Notes: generated by a model from the letters alone, not told the origin. 64,000 nt of DNA from Planobacterium oryzisoli (GCF_015354315.1 NZ_JADKYY010000006.1:62001-126000); one strand, 5' to 3'. Positions 25,386-34,338 are shown, counted from the first letter of the stretch. A program made the numbers and translations.

Positions 25386-26018
25386 ATGGAAAACCTACCC
25401 ATCCCCGCACAGACCACAGGTGCAAGCTGCGATGTAACTTCCTCTGTCCAGATGGACTCCTTGGAAGAGGCTCAGGCTTTTTTTCAAACCGTTCGCCAGC
25501 GCTTTGTAGATATCAACTCCTGGAAACTGCATGCGGGTGAAGAAAAAGCATCTTTTTCCTTAAGGGAACCTAGTGGGGACCTTCTCTTACGGGAACCAAA
25601 GGTGGGAGATTATATCCGCATACAGATTCCAGGACTTAATAACCCGGGAACAGATGGGTACGACTGGGTGCAAATAGAAGAAGTGAAAGAAGAGGATAAC
25701 CTGCAGGAGCAATGCCTATATATCCGAGTACGGCCCTGCCCGGATCCTACAGCGCCCGATACGTCGGTAAAACATTTTTACTGCCCGGAGGCTACCTCCA
25801 ATTTTCTTATCGTACGGCAGGGAAAGGAAATACGCGCAGAAGTACACGGCAGGAATGAACTTCCAAACACCCAGGAGGTGGGTGGACTGGAAAAGATCCG
25901 TAATTTCCTAGTAGCTATAGGCGGTATCCTAGCAGGCAGCAAGTTTCAATGGAAATCTCTTACCGAAGGACTTATTGAACTGCCTAAAGAAACCCTAAAG
26001 GATAAAAATAAAAGGTAG
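25386..26018 (+). CDS. Uncharacterised protein coupled to the PfpI gene
   Basis: I do not recognise this 210 aa protein. There is no signal peptide or membrane segment. The body is acidic and strand-rich (GDYIRIQIPGLNNPGTDGYD, then WVQIEEVKEE), with a cysteine in YIRVRPCPDP and another in FYCPEA. The tail (about 165-210) has a small hydrophobic helix, FLVAIGGILAG. An in-frame ATG at 25380 overlaps the upstream stop; the ATG at 25386 is equally plausible. Tight coupling to PfpI and the katE/DUF892 context suggest a cytoplasmic stress-related role, which is inference only. Confidence 0.75.
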   Translation: MENLPIPAQTTGASCDVTSSVQMDSLEEAQAFFQTVRQRFVDINSWKLHAGEEKASFSLREPSGDLLLREPKVGDYIRIQIPGLNNPGTDGYDWVQIEEVKEEDNLQEQCLYIRVRPCPDPTAPDTSVKHFYCPEATSNFLIVRQGKEIRAEVHGRNELPNTQEVGGLEKIRNFLVAIGGILAGSKFQWKSLTEGLIELPKETLKDKNKR

Positions 26019-26038
26019 TACTTGACCTCAATACTTAG

Positions 26039-26115
26039 GACCTGAAGCGATACGGTTTGCAAGGAATTTATTATCTTTAAATTTCAATTGCTTAAAAACG
26101 TGTTCACTTCAGGTC
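26039..26115. repeat. Inverted repeat flanking the amidase promoter
   Basis: GACCTGAAG (26039-26047) and CTTCAGGTC (26107-26115) are perfect 9-bp inverted copies 59 bases apart. The second is followed by TTTTAT and lies 6 bases before the amidase ATG. A TATCTTTA -7-like element (26072-26079) sits between the arms. The arms may be protein-binding sites or may fold as a long hairpin. Confidence 0.5.
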
Positions 26116-26121
26116 TTTTAT

Positions 26122-27678
26122 ATGAAAAAATTGCTTAGCGCTCTGCTTTTCTGTATCTCCTATCTTGCTTGGTCCCAGCAGCCGGTCAAGGAGTTTGAAT
26201 ATATGGAAATATCCGCAGCTGAGCTGCAGGCCTTATATAAAAATAAGCAAGCAACCGTACGACAGGTGGTTTCCCAATACCTAAAGCGAATCGAATCAAT
26301 AGATAAATCGGGTCCCAGCCTTCACTCAGTTATTGCAATAAATCCCGTTGCTCTTAAAACGGCAGATTCACTAGACGCTGTGCCTAGGGAAAAGCGCAAA
26401 GGACTACTCTTTGGCATTCCCGTGCTACTGAAAGACAATATTGACAGTAAGGAAATGCCTACCACAGCGGGTTCTCTAGTTTTAAAAAACTCCTATCCTC
26501 TTAAGGACAGTGAACTGGTGCGGCGTTTAAAAGCAGAAGGAGCGGTAATCTTAGGTAAAAACAATCTATCGGAATGGGCAAATTTCAGAGGTCAAAATTC
26601 CACTAGTGGCTGGAGTGCCGTTGGAGGGCTTACTAAAAACCCCTACGATTTATCCCGCAACACCTGTGGCTCGAGCAGTGGCGCAGGGGCGTCAGTTGCC
26701 GCTAACCTTGCCGTCTTTGCCGTGGGTACCGAGACCAACGGTTCCATTGTATGTCCCTCATCCCTTAATGGCATCGTTGGATTAAAACCTACCGTTGGAC
26801 TGATTTCCCGCAATGGCGTAGTTCCCATCTCCCATTCCCAGGATTCCCCCGGCCCCATGGGTAGAACAGTAACCGACGTAGCATTGGGTCTTGAGGCCAT
26901 GCAATCACCACTTGACCAAAATCCCGCAGGATTACATTCCCATTCTGCACACAGCCGCTCTTATATTCTACCCCTTCAAAAAGATGCGTTAAAAGGCAAA
27001 AGACTCGCGTATGTGAAAAATCCTAGCAATGGAAGTCATCCCAAAGTAGATGCATTATTCCTTTCTACCGTAGAGCGGATGCGTGCATTAGGAGCGGAAG
27101 TCATCGAAATAGAGTCCTTCCTATCGGAAAAAGCTCAGGAGGCTTCCTTCCAGGTGATGCTCATGGAATATAAAGAAGGACTGAATGGGTACTTCCAAAG
27201 CCTTGGAAGCAGCAGCCCGGTGAAGGACCTGCAGGAGCTTATAGCAAAAAACAAGGATATACCTGAAGAGCTGTATTATTTTGGCCAGCAGTACCTGGAA
27301 CTAGCCCAGGCTACCGGAGGAACTAGCGATCCTAAGTATAAGGGCTTACTTCAAGAGATGCACCGGCTCAGTAGAGAAGAGGGTATTGATAAGGTACTTG
27401 CTACCCACCGTCTGGACGGGATTATCGCTCCCACGGCCTCCCCTGCGTGGAAAAGCGACCTTATCAATGGAGACCATTACCTTTTTGGCACATCTTCACC
27501 TGCAGCCATTGCCGGGTATCCTATTATCTCCTTGCCCATGGGGGACATAGATGGACTGCCTGTAGGCCTGTCAATCTACGGCGCCGCATTCTCCGAGCCA
27601 ACCCTTCTGGCAATGGCCTACGCCCTGGAGCAGAGTCTACCAAAACGAATACTACCCACCTTTAAAAATACACCATGA
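26122..27678 (+). CDS. Exported amidase-signature family enzyme
   Basis: 518 aa with an N-terminal signal peptide (KKLLSALLFCISYLAWSQQ), unlike cytosolic GatA. The Ser-cisSer-Lys triad is present: Lys in GIPVLLKDNIDSK, cis-Ser in TCGSSSGAGASVAAN and nucleophile Ser in GTETNGSIVCPSSLNG. It should hydrolyse an amide bond in the periplasm; the substrate is unknown. Its last four bases overlap the start of the sirtuin gene (ATGA), so the two are translationally coupled even though they should act in different compartments. Confidence 0.88.
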   Translation: MKKLLSALLFCISYLAWSQQPVKEFEYMEISAAELQALYKNKQATVRQVVSQYLKRIESIDKSGPSLHSVIAINPVALKTADSLDAVPREKRKGLLFGIPVLLKDNIDSKEMPTTAGSLVLKNSYPLKDSELVRRLKAEGAVILGKNNLSEWANFRGQNSTSGWSAVGGLTKNPYDLSRNTCGSSSGAGASVAANLAVFAVGTETNGSIVCPSSLNGIVGLKPTVGLISRNGVVPISHSQDSPGPMGRTVTDVALGLEAMQSPLDQNPAGLHSHSAHSRSYILPLQKDALKGKRLAYVKNPSNGSHPKVDALFLSTVERMRALGAEVIEIESFLSEKAQEASFQVMLMEYKEGLNGYFQSLGSSSPVKDLQELIAKNKDIPEELYYFGQQYLELAQATGGTSDPKYKGLLQEMHRLSREEGIDKVLATHRLDGIIAPTASPAWKSDLINGDHYLFGTSSPAAIAGYPIISLPMGDIDGLPVGLSIYGAAFSEPTLLAMAYALEQSLPKRILPTFKNTP

Positions 27679-28397
27679 AAAAGCTTGTTGTTCTTTCGGG
27701 TGCCGGAATTTCGGCGCCAAGTGGTATCAAAACCTTTCGCGACCAAAATGGTCTTTGGGAAAACCACCGAATTGAGGAGGTTGCCTGTCCCGAAGCATTC
27801 ATGAGAAACCCTCAGAAAGTGCTGGACTTCTATAACCAGAGAAGGCGTCAGTTACTGGAAATTCAGCCCAATAGAGCGCACTATATTCTGGCCGAACTGG
27901 AAGACCATTACGAGGTGAAAATAATCACCCAAAACGTGGACGATCTGCACGAAAGGGCCGGATCCACCAATGTAATCCACCTCCACGGGGAGCTCCTCAA
28001 AGCACGTCCCGTTGGGAAATCCGAACCGGTGGTATCGTGGAAAAAAGATTTAAACGTCGGAGATACCGATAGCGAGGGTAGACAATTAAGACCCCACGTC
28101 GTATGGTTTGGAGAAAATGTTCCAGCCATTCGAAAATGCATGGACTGTGTCCAGCAAGCCGATATCTTTCTAGTAATAGGTACTTCCCTACAGGTTTATC
28201 CAGCTGCAGGTCTGATTCACTACGTCTCGGACCAGTGCCAGGTCTATGTGGTGGATCCTAACCTGGATGTGAGCTTTACTGCACGGAGAAACTACTTTGC
28301 ACTGGATGCAGTGGAGGGAATGGAACGTTTAAAAAGGATTCTGGTTCGAAGTACAGAGCCCTCCAGAGGATACGATTTCCGACGGTTCTTTGAATAA
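27675..28397 (+). CDS. cobB: SIR2-family NAD-dependent protein deacylase (CobB-like)
   Basis: 240 aa class III sirtuin. NAD-binding GAGISAPSGIKTFRD, TQNVDDLHERAG with the catalytic His in IHLHGEL, and GTSLQVYPAAG are all present. FYNQRRRQL carries the Tyr and Arg that define desuccinylase/deacylase specificity in E. coli CobB and Sirt5. The four zinc-binding cysteines normally found between HGEL and RPHVVWFGE are absent; that segment is short and has no Cys. In the family such enzymes reactivate acetyl-CoA synthetase, and acs is in this window. Coupled to the upstream amidase. Confidence 0.92.
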   Translation: MKKLVVLSGAGISAPSGIKTFRDQNGLWENHRIEEVACPEAFMRNPQKVLDFYNQRRRQLLEIQPNRAHYILAELEDHYEVKIITQNVDDLHERAGSTNVIHLHGELLKARPVGKSEPVVSWKKDLNVGDTDSEGRQLRPHVVWFGENVPAIRKCMDCVQQADIFLVIGTSLQVYPAAGLIHYVSDQCQVYVVDPNLDVSFTARRNYFALDAVEGMERLKRILVRSTEPSRGYDFRRFFE

Positions 28398-28431
28398 GCA
28401 TTCTGCTTCCTGTATTTTAAAGATACTTTTG

Positions 28432-28439
28432 TAAATTTG
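28432..28439 (+). promoter_or_regulatory. -7 element for yggS
   Basis: TAAATTTG, a perfect match, 13 bases before the yggS ATG. Confidence 0.55.
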
Positions 28440-28452
28440 CGTAAAAACCTTC

Positions 28453-29112
28453 ATGTCTCTAAAGGAAAACTACGAGAGAATCCTACAAAGCCTTCCCAGC
28501 CACGTACAGCTGGTGGCTGTCTCCAAGACACACCCAGCCCAAAGCATCCAAAGTCTTTACGATTTAGGCCACCGAGTGTTTGCGGAAAACAAGGTACAGG
28601 AGCTACTTCTAAAGAAAGAGCAACTGCCCTCCGATATAAAGTGGCATTTGATTGGTCATTTGCAGACCAACAAAGTAAAGCAAATCATAGGATTTATCTC
28701 ACTGATAGAGAGTGTGGACAGTGAAAAGCTTCTTGACGAAATCAACCGTCAGGCTGAAAAAATTGGCCGGCAGGTTCCCCTACTTCTCCAGGTTCGTATC
28801 GCGCAGGAGGAGACTAAATTTGGACTGGAGATTTCCGAAACGAAAGAACTTTTCCAGCGCATAGTACAAGGGGAATTTCCTCATATTGTACTGAAAGGAC
28901 TTATGGGTATGGCCAGTTTTACCACAGACCTTGAGCAGGTTAGTTCCGAATTTGCACTGCTTAAAAACCTCTACGACCAACTTAGTCGCATTCAACCCTT
29001 GGAGCTACTCTCCATGGGGATGAGTAGTGACTACGCGCTGGCCATTGAACGGGGCAGCACCTCCGTTAGAATTGGCTCCGCGCTTTTTGGTGAAAGGCAT
29101 TACACTAATTGA
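28453..29112 (+). CDS. YggS-family PLP-binding protein
   Basis: 219 aa PLP homeostasis protein (PLPBP/YggS) with a type III fold barrel and no known catalytic activity. The PLP lysine lies in LVAVSKTHPAQ near residue 25. Other signatures: VFAENKVQELLLKK, WHLIGHLQTNKVK, GLMGMASFTTD and LSMGMSSDYALAIERGSTSVRIG. It has its own -7 element. It probably maintains free pyridoxal phosphate in the cytosol. Confidence 0.95.
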   Translation: MSLKENYERILQSLPSHVQLVAVSKTHPAQSIQSLYDLGHRVFAENKVQELLLKKEQLPSDIKWHLIGHLQTNKVKQIIGFISLIESVDSEKLLDEINRQAEKIGRQVPLLLQVRIAQEETKFGLEISETKELFQRIVQGEFPHIVLKGLMGMASFTTDLEQVSSEFALLKNLYDQLSRIQPLELLSMGMSSDYALAIERGSTSVRIGSALFGERHYTN

Positions 29113-29214
29113 TTAAAGAATTGTATAATTTTTCCTAAAAACAAGTGGCTCCTTAGGAGGAACAATTTTTGCTGCATCTCCCAGAAAGAAAATTCCCCGC
29201 AACCTTTAAAATTG

Positions 29215-29222
29215 TAAATTTG
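29215..29222 (+). promoter_or_regulatory. -7 element for the NtrC-type regulator (near-leaderless)
   Basis: TAAATTTG ends only 5 bases before the ATG at 29228, so the predicted start point is at or within a base or two of the start codon. Confidence 0.55.
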
Positions 29223-29227
29223 CAACT

Positions 29228-30412
29228 ATGCAGAAAATCCTTATAGTAGAAGACGAGAAAGCAATTTCATCCGTACTGAGCGATATTTTATCCGACGAAT
29301 TAAAGGACTACGAGATCCAAGTGGCCGAAGACGGTCTAGAGGGATATAAGTCTATTGAAAAGGACGATTTCGCTTTGGTAATCTCGGACATCAAAATGCC
29401 TAAAGTATCCGGCACCGAACTCTTAAAACAGGCTCTGGCGCTCAAGCCCGAAACAACCTTTGTCATGATTTCAGGACATGCCGATATCGATACTGCCGTT
29501 GATTGCCTCAAAGACGGTGCGTACGATTTCATCTCCAAGCCAATTGATATTAACAGACTGATTACCAGTGTGAAAAATGCCCTAGACAAGGAAAAATTAG
29601 CTAAGGAAAACAAAACGTTGCAAAAAGAAAACGTGACCTTAAAGAAGAAGGTCAACAAAAAATACCAAATGATTGGGCAGAGTCCTGCTCTGAAGAAGAT
29701 TCAGGACATGATCGAGAAAGTGGCTACCTCCGATGCCCGGGTTCTAATTACTGGTCCTAACGGTGCTGGGAAGGAACTAGTAGCCCATGCCATCCATGCG
29801 CAAAGCGACCGCTCTAAAGGGCCAATGATTGAAGTAAATTGTGCTGCCATTCCCTCAGAGCTTATCGAGAGTGAGCTCTTTGGCCATGTCAAGGGATCGT
29901 TTACAGGAGCTATCAAGGACAAACAGGGTAAGTTTGAACTGGCCAACAACGGAACCATTTTCCTCGATGAAATTGGAGACATGAGCCTTATTGCTCAGGC
30001 TAAAGTACTTCGTGCATTGCAGGAGAGCAAAGTCTCTCCCGTAGGAAGTGACAAAGAGATTAAAGTGGACGTACGGGTGCTTGCCGCTACCAATAAAAAT
30101 ATGCAGAAAGAAATTGAGGCTGGACGATTTCGTGAGGATTTGTACCACCGCCTTTCGGTCATTGAGATCTATGTGCCTGCACTCGACGAGCGCAAGGAAG
30201 ACATTGAACTATTGGTGAGGCATTTCGCAAAATTAGTAGCAGATGAACAGGGCAATGCAGCGCGGGAATTTGCACCCGAAGCAATAAAGGCTCTGGAGGC
30301 TTTCTCCTGGACCGGAAACATACGAGAGCTACGTAACGTGGTGGAACGTCTAATTATACTAGGGGGTAGCCCAGTTAGCGAAAAAGACGTAGAAGCGTTC
30401 GTGCGTAAATAG
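29228..30412 (+). CDS. Sigma54-type response regulator lacking a DNA-binding domain
   Basis: 394 aa. The receiver domain (1-120) has EDEK and the phospho-acceptor Asp in LVISDIKMPK. The AAA+ domain (about 145-380) has Walker A GPNGAGKE, the sigma54-contact loop as GSFTGA instead of the common GAFTGA, and Walker B GTIFLDEIGDMS. The protein ends soon after LRNVVERLIILGG, before any Fis-type HTH, so it cannot bind DNA in the usual NtrC way. It may activate sigma54 promoters from solution or through a partner. No sensor kinase is adjacent. A terminator follows. Confidence 0.88.
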   Translation: MQKILIVEDEKAISSVLSDILSDELKDYEIQVAEDGLEGYKSIEKDDFALVISDIKMPKVSGTELLKQALALKPETTFVMISGHADIDTAVDCLKDGAYDFISKPIDINRLITSVKNALDKEKLAKENKTLQKENVTLKKKVNKKYQMIGQSPALKKIQDMIEKVATSDARVLITGPNGAGKELVAHAIHAQSDRSKGPMIEVNCAAIPSELIESELFGHVKGSFTGAIKDKQGKFELANNGTIFLDEIGDMSLIAQAKVLRALQESKVSPVGSDKEIKVDVRVLAATNKNMQKEIEAGRFREDLYHRLSVIEIYVPALDERKEDIELLVRHFAKLVADEQGNAAREFAPEAIKALEAFSWTGNIRELRNVVERLIILGGSPVSEKDVEAFVRK

Positions 30413-30437
30413 GTACTTCTTTTGCACTACCAAGTAC

Positions 30438-30464
30438 AAAATCCCGGCTATAGGCTGGGATTTT
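30438..30464 (+). terminator. Terminator after the NtrC-type regulator
   Basis: AAAATCCCGG and CTGGGATTTT form a 10-bp stem (one G-U) ending in TTTTCTCTT. Confidence 0.8.
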
Positions 30465-30520
30465 CTCTTGCTGGCTGGTGCGGGATCCAGAGGAATTTTT
30501 TTCTACCCCAAAGGATTGCG

Positions 30521-30528
30521 TACTTTTG
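30521..30528 (+). promoter_or_regulatory. -7 element for the MATE transporter
   Basis: TACTTTTG, a perfect match, 17 bases before the ATG at 30546. It rules out a longer in-frame start at 30468. Confidence 0.55.
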
Positions 30529-30545
30529 CATTCAAAACAGCTACG

Positions 30546-31913
30546 ATGGCCTTTCTTCATAAATCCTACACAAAAGAATCCTTGAAACTTGCACTTCCCG
30601 TGATGCTGACGCAGCTCGGGCAGGTTTCGGTGCAGCTGTTTGACAACATCATAGTGGGTAACCTACTGGGCGCTAAGGCACTGGCTGCCGTATCGCTGGG
30701 AAATTCCCTTTTCATTTCTGTGTTTATATTTGGTCTGGGAATTTCCTTTGCCATTCCTCCACTAGTATCCCAGGCACATTCCAGGCTCCGACACGAACGT
30801 ATTAATTCAGTATTTCGCCATGGATTTGTACTCAATATGGTGGTGGGTCTTTTGCTGATGGCCCTGCTGCTTTTATTCCGCCCCGTACTCTACCATCTTA
30901 ACCAACCGGAGGAAATTTTACCCGATACGATTGCGTTCCTTACCGTGATGTCCTTTAGCATTCTCCCCTTTATGGTATTCCAAACCCTTAGGGAGGTCTC
31001 CGAAGGATTGGGTTATACCATTGGAGTTACCAAAGCCACCATTCTTGCTAATATCATTAACATTGCCCTGAACTATGTCTTTATTAAAGGACTTTTGGGC
31101 TTCCCTGAGATGGGAGTACAGGGCTCGGCTCTGGCCACCCTGGTGGCAAGGATTTTTATGATGGTGTTTCTGTACTATATCCTTGTACGCCACCATTCTA
31201 CCCGAAGGTATATAAAGGATTTCAGTTTAAAAGTGAGCCAGTTCTCCCAAAAGATGTTTTCCAAGATGCTTCGTCTTGGTCTTCCAACAGCACTACAGAT
31301 GTTTTTCGAAGTCACGGCCTTTGCTGCCGCTGCATTTGTATGCGGACTGGTATCGGCCAAAGACATTGCTTCCCATCAGATAGCCTTGAGCATGGCCTCC
31401 TTCACCTTTAATCTCTGCATCGGATTTAGTGTGGCCTCCACCGTGATGATTGGTAGAAAACTCGGAGAGAGGAATTTCACCGAACTTCGCGCGGTAGGAA
31501 TTAATAATATCAAGATTTCTTTCCTTTTCATGAGCTTATGTGGTCTCTTCTTTATCTTTGGGAAAGACATATTGCCTACCTTCTTTACGAAAAAAGAAGA
31601 TGTGGAAGTAATCCAACTGGCCTCCAAACTAATGATCATCGCGGCATTATTCCAACTCTCGGACGGCATCCAGGTGACAGCCCTAGGGGTACTTCGTGGC
31701 ATTCAAGACGTAAAAATTCCCAGCTACCTTACTTTTATCGCGTACTGGGTCATTACTTTACCTCTTGGTTATCTTCTCTGCGTCCCACTGAAAATGGGTG
31801 CCTTTGGAATGTGGATCGCCCTGGGACTGGGACTTACCCTATCAGCCGTAATGCTTGTGGTGCGGTTCTTGAGGCTCTCCAAACGACGTATACTGGCCTC
31901 GTCCCTCACTTAA
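30546..31913 (+). CDS. MATE-family multidrug efflux transporter
   Basis: 455 aa inner-membrane antiporter with about 12 hydrophobic segments. The NorM-like N-terminus LALPVMLTQLGQVSVQLFDN and the LGAKALAAVSLGNSLF segment are recognisable, as is the internal repeat at LRLGLPTALQMFFEVTAFA. It should export cationic compounds using sodium or proton gradients; the substrates are unknown. The start at 30546 follows the -7 element. Confidence 0.92.
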   Translation: MAFLHKSYTKESLKLALPVMLTQLGQVSVQLFDNIIVGNLLGAKALAAVSLGNSLFISVFIFGLGISFAIPPLVSQAHSRLRHERINSVFRHGFVLNMVVGLLLMALLLLFRPVLYHLNQPEEILPDTIAFLTVMSFSILPFMVFQTLREVSEGLGYTIGVTKATILANIINIALNYVFIKGLLGFPEMGVQGSALATLVARIFMMVFLYYILVRHHSTRRYIKDFSLKVSQFSQKMFSKMLRLGLPTALQMFFEVTAFAAAAFVCGLVSAKDIASHQIALSMASFTFNLCIGFSVASTVMIGRKLGERNFTELRAVGINNIKISFLFMSLCGLFFIFGKDILPTFFTKKEDVEVIQLASKLMIIAALFQLSDGIQVTALGVLRGIQDVKIPSYLTFIAYWVITLPLGYLLCVPLKMGAFGMWIALGLGLTLSAVMLVVRFLRLSKRRILASSLT

Positions 31914-31974
31914 TTATGATCTGGGCCTTAAGGGTTAACAAAAAGTAAAACGCTGTACAATTAAAAAAAATATT

Positions 31975-33495
31975 ATGCAAATTGATATCCGACGTCTTCA
32001 AGTGGCCGATTACGAAAGCCTTGTGGAGGTAATGCGTAAATCCTACCCCGAGATGCGCGACGATGTCTGGGACAAACGAAATATTCAAAAGCTCACTTCC
32101 ATCTTCCCCGAAGGGCAGCTCTGCGTGACTGTCGACGGAGAAGTGGCCGCTGCTAGTTTATCCATTATAGTGCAATACGAACTCTATGGAGACGACCATA
32201 CCTATGCAGAAATTACTGGAAATTCAACGTTTAACACGCATTATAACTCCGGCAATGTGCTCTACGGTATTGAAATGTTTGTAGACCCCAAATACCGCTC
32301 CCTACGTCTGGGACGCAGGCTCTACGATGCCCGAAAGGAACTTTGCGAAAATCTGAATTTAAAGTCCATCGTGATCGGTGGACGGATCCCGAATTATATC
32401 CAATACAAAGATACCCTGACACCACGACAGTATATTCAAAAGGTCCGAAAAAAGGAAATATACGATCCGGTGCTAACCTTTCAGATATCCAACAGTTTTC
32501 AGCCCATAAGAATCCTAAAAAACTACCTGCCGGGAGACACTTCCTCACAGGAAAATGCCGTCCTTATGGAGTGGAGCAACATATACTACAGCAGAAAACC
32601 CAATACCATGCAGGACAGTGTGGTGCGTCTTGGATTAGTGCAGTGGCAGATGCGTCATTTCCAGAACCTGGATGCTTTTTACGAACAGGTGGAATTCTTC
32701 GTCGATGTAATGGGAGACTACAAGTCGGACTTCGTTCTTTTTCCAGAGTTTTTCAACAGCCCTTTGCTTGCCCCCTATAATCATCTCTCCGAGCGTGAAA
32801 GTATGCTGGAACTGGCAAAATTGACCCCAGAAATAAAGGAAAGAATATCCCAGCTTGCCATCAGTTACAATGTGAATATCATCTCAGGAAGCATGCCCTT
32901 AGAAGACCAAGGGGAAATTTACAATGTCAGCTATTTGCTTCACCGAGACGGCAAGATTGACGAATACCGTAAGATCCACATTACTCCCAATGAACAGAGG
33001 TTCTATGGAATGAAGGGCGGCGATAAAGTCCGGGTATTTGATACCGACTGTGGAAAAGTAGGTATCGTAGTGTGCTACGATGTCGAATTTCCTGAACTGC
33101 CACGTATTCTAGCTGATATGGGAATGAAGATTCTTTTCGTTCCCTACCTTACCGATACGCAGAATGCTTATACTCGGGTGCACCACTGCGCCGCCGCACG
33201 GGCTATTGAGAATGAATGCTATGTGGCCATCGCAGGTTGCGTAGGAAACCTGCCCGGTGTGAACAATATGGATATCCAGTACGGAAAGGCTGCCGTTTTC
33301 ACTCCGTCCGATTTTGCCTTTCCTTCCAATGCCATCAAAGGTGAGGCAACCGCCAATACGGAAATGACCCTCATTGTGGATGTGGACCTTAACCTCTTAA
33401 AGGAACTACACCACCACGGTGCGGTACGCACCATGAGCGACCGAAGGAAAGACCTTTATAAAATAGAACTGCTCGACCAACAGGACGAGCAGTAG
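31975..33495 (+). CDS. GNAT acetyltransferase fused to a nitrilase-family amidohydrolase
   Basis: 506 aa two-domain enzyme. Residues 1-170 are GNAT-like (IDIRRLQVADYESLVEVM; YRSLRLGRRLYDARKEL for acetyl-CoA). Residues 215-500 are a carbon-nitrogen hydrolase with the complete Glu-Lys-Cys triad: Glu in VLFPEFFNS, Lys in YRKIHITPNEQ and Cys in VGIVVCYDVEFPELPR. The fusion suggests that acetyl or acyl transfer and amide hydrolysis act on one substrate, but the substrate is unknown. The same fusion is found in other bacteroidetes, as far as I recall. Confidence 0.9.
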   Translation: MQIDIRRLQVADYESLVEVMRKSYPEMRDDVWDKRNIQKLTSIFPEGQLCVTVDGEVAAASLSIIVQYELYGDDHTYAEITGNSTFNTHYNSGNVLYGIEMFVDPKYRSLRLGRRLYDARKELCENLNLKSIVIGGRIPNYIQYKDTLTPRQYIQKVRKKEIYDPVLTFQISNSFQPIRILKNYLPGDTSSQENAVLMEWSNIYYSRKPNTMQDSVVRLGLVQWQMRHFQNLDAFYEQVEFFVDVMGDYKSDFVLFPEFFNSPLLAPYNHLSERESMLELAKLTPEIKERISQLAISYNVNIISGSMPLEDQGEIYNVSYLLHRDGKIDEYRKIHITPNEQRFYGMKGGDKVRVFDTDCGKVGIVVCYDVEFPELPRILADMGMKILFVPYLTDTQNAYTRVHHCAAARAIENECYVAIAGCVGNLPGVNNMDIQYGKAAVFTPSDFAFPSNAIKGEATANTEMTLIVDVDLNLLKELHHHGAVRTMSDRRKDLYKIELLDQQDEQ

Positions 33496-33498
33496 ATT

Positions 33499-34308
33499 TT
33501 AAAGAATGGCCTGGCGGACCCGGGTTAATTTTTCCAAAAGTCCCTCTAGAAGGTCTAAACGGAGCATATTGGCACCGTCGCTCTTTGCACACGAAGGATC
33601 CGGATGGGTTTCAATGAAAAGACCGTCCGCACCTACTGCAATACCGGCCTTAGCAATTGTTTCAATCAGCTCAGGTCGTCCTCCCGTAACACCAGTGGAC
33701 TGGTTAGGCTGCTGCAGGGAATGTGTCACATCCAAAATGACAGGTGCATACTGCTGCATTACTGGAATACCTCGGAAATCCACTACTAAATCCGTATAGC
33801 CAAAAGAGTTTCCTCGCTCAATAATGGCTGTTTTTTCGTTGCCGGAATCTCTTACTTTTTCTACGGCAAACTTCATTGCCTCAGGAGAAAGAAACTGCCC
33901 CTTCTTTAAAGTCACGCATTTTTGGGTTTTGGCTGCAGCCACCAACAGATCGGTCTGACGCACCAAAAAGGCAGGAATCTGTAGTACATCTACATACTGC
34001 GCAGCAAGGGTTGCATGGTGGTTTTCATGAATATCGGTGGTAGTTGGCACTTTGAAGCGCTCCCCTACCTTTGCCAGGATTTCGAGTGCTTTCTCATCAC
34101 CTATACCAGTGAAGGAGTCCACCCGGCTTCTGTTTGCTTTCTTGAAACTCCCTTTAAATATGTAGGGAATCTGGTATTTATCGGTAATTGCAAGAATTCT
34201 CTCGGCAATTTCCATTGCCATTTCTTCACTCTCAATAGCGCAAGGACCTGCGATTAAAAAGAAATTCTTGGAATCTTTATGGGCGATTTGGTCTAAGAAC
34301 TGTATCAT
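33499..34308 (-). CDS. kdsA: 3-deoxy-8-phosphooctulonate synthase
   Basis: Condenses PEP with arabinose 5-phosphate to Kdo 8-phosphate for LPS inner core. The 269 aa length and FLIAGPCAIESEEMA, FKGSFKKANRSR, DVLQIPAFLVRQTDLL and VTHSLQQPN motifs are diagnostic. It follows the DUF2723 gene by 30 bp on the same strand, so both envelope genes are probably co-transcribed. kdsB lies at 45973-46710. It is convergent with, and 3 bp from, the GNAT-nitrilase stop. Confidence 0.96.
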   Translation of the reverse strand: MIQFLDQIAHKDSKNFFLIAGPCAIESEEMAMEIAERILAITDKYQIPYIFKGSFKKANRSRVDSFTGIGDEKALEILAKVGERFKVPTTTDIHENHHATLAAQYVDVLQIPAFLVRQTDLLVAAAKTQKCVTLKKGQFLSPEAMKFAVEKVRDSGNEKTAIIERGNSFGYTDLVVDFRGIPVMQQYAPVILDVTHSLQQPNQSTGVTGGRPELIETIAKAGIAVGADGLFIETHPDPSCAKSDGANMLRLDLLEGLLEKLTRVRQAIL

Positions 34309-34338
34309 AATTTCTGTGTATTAGAAGAAGTACATCCG

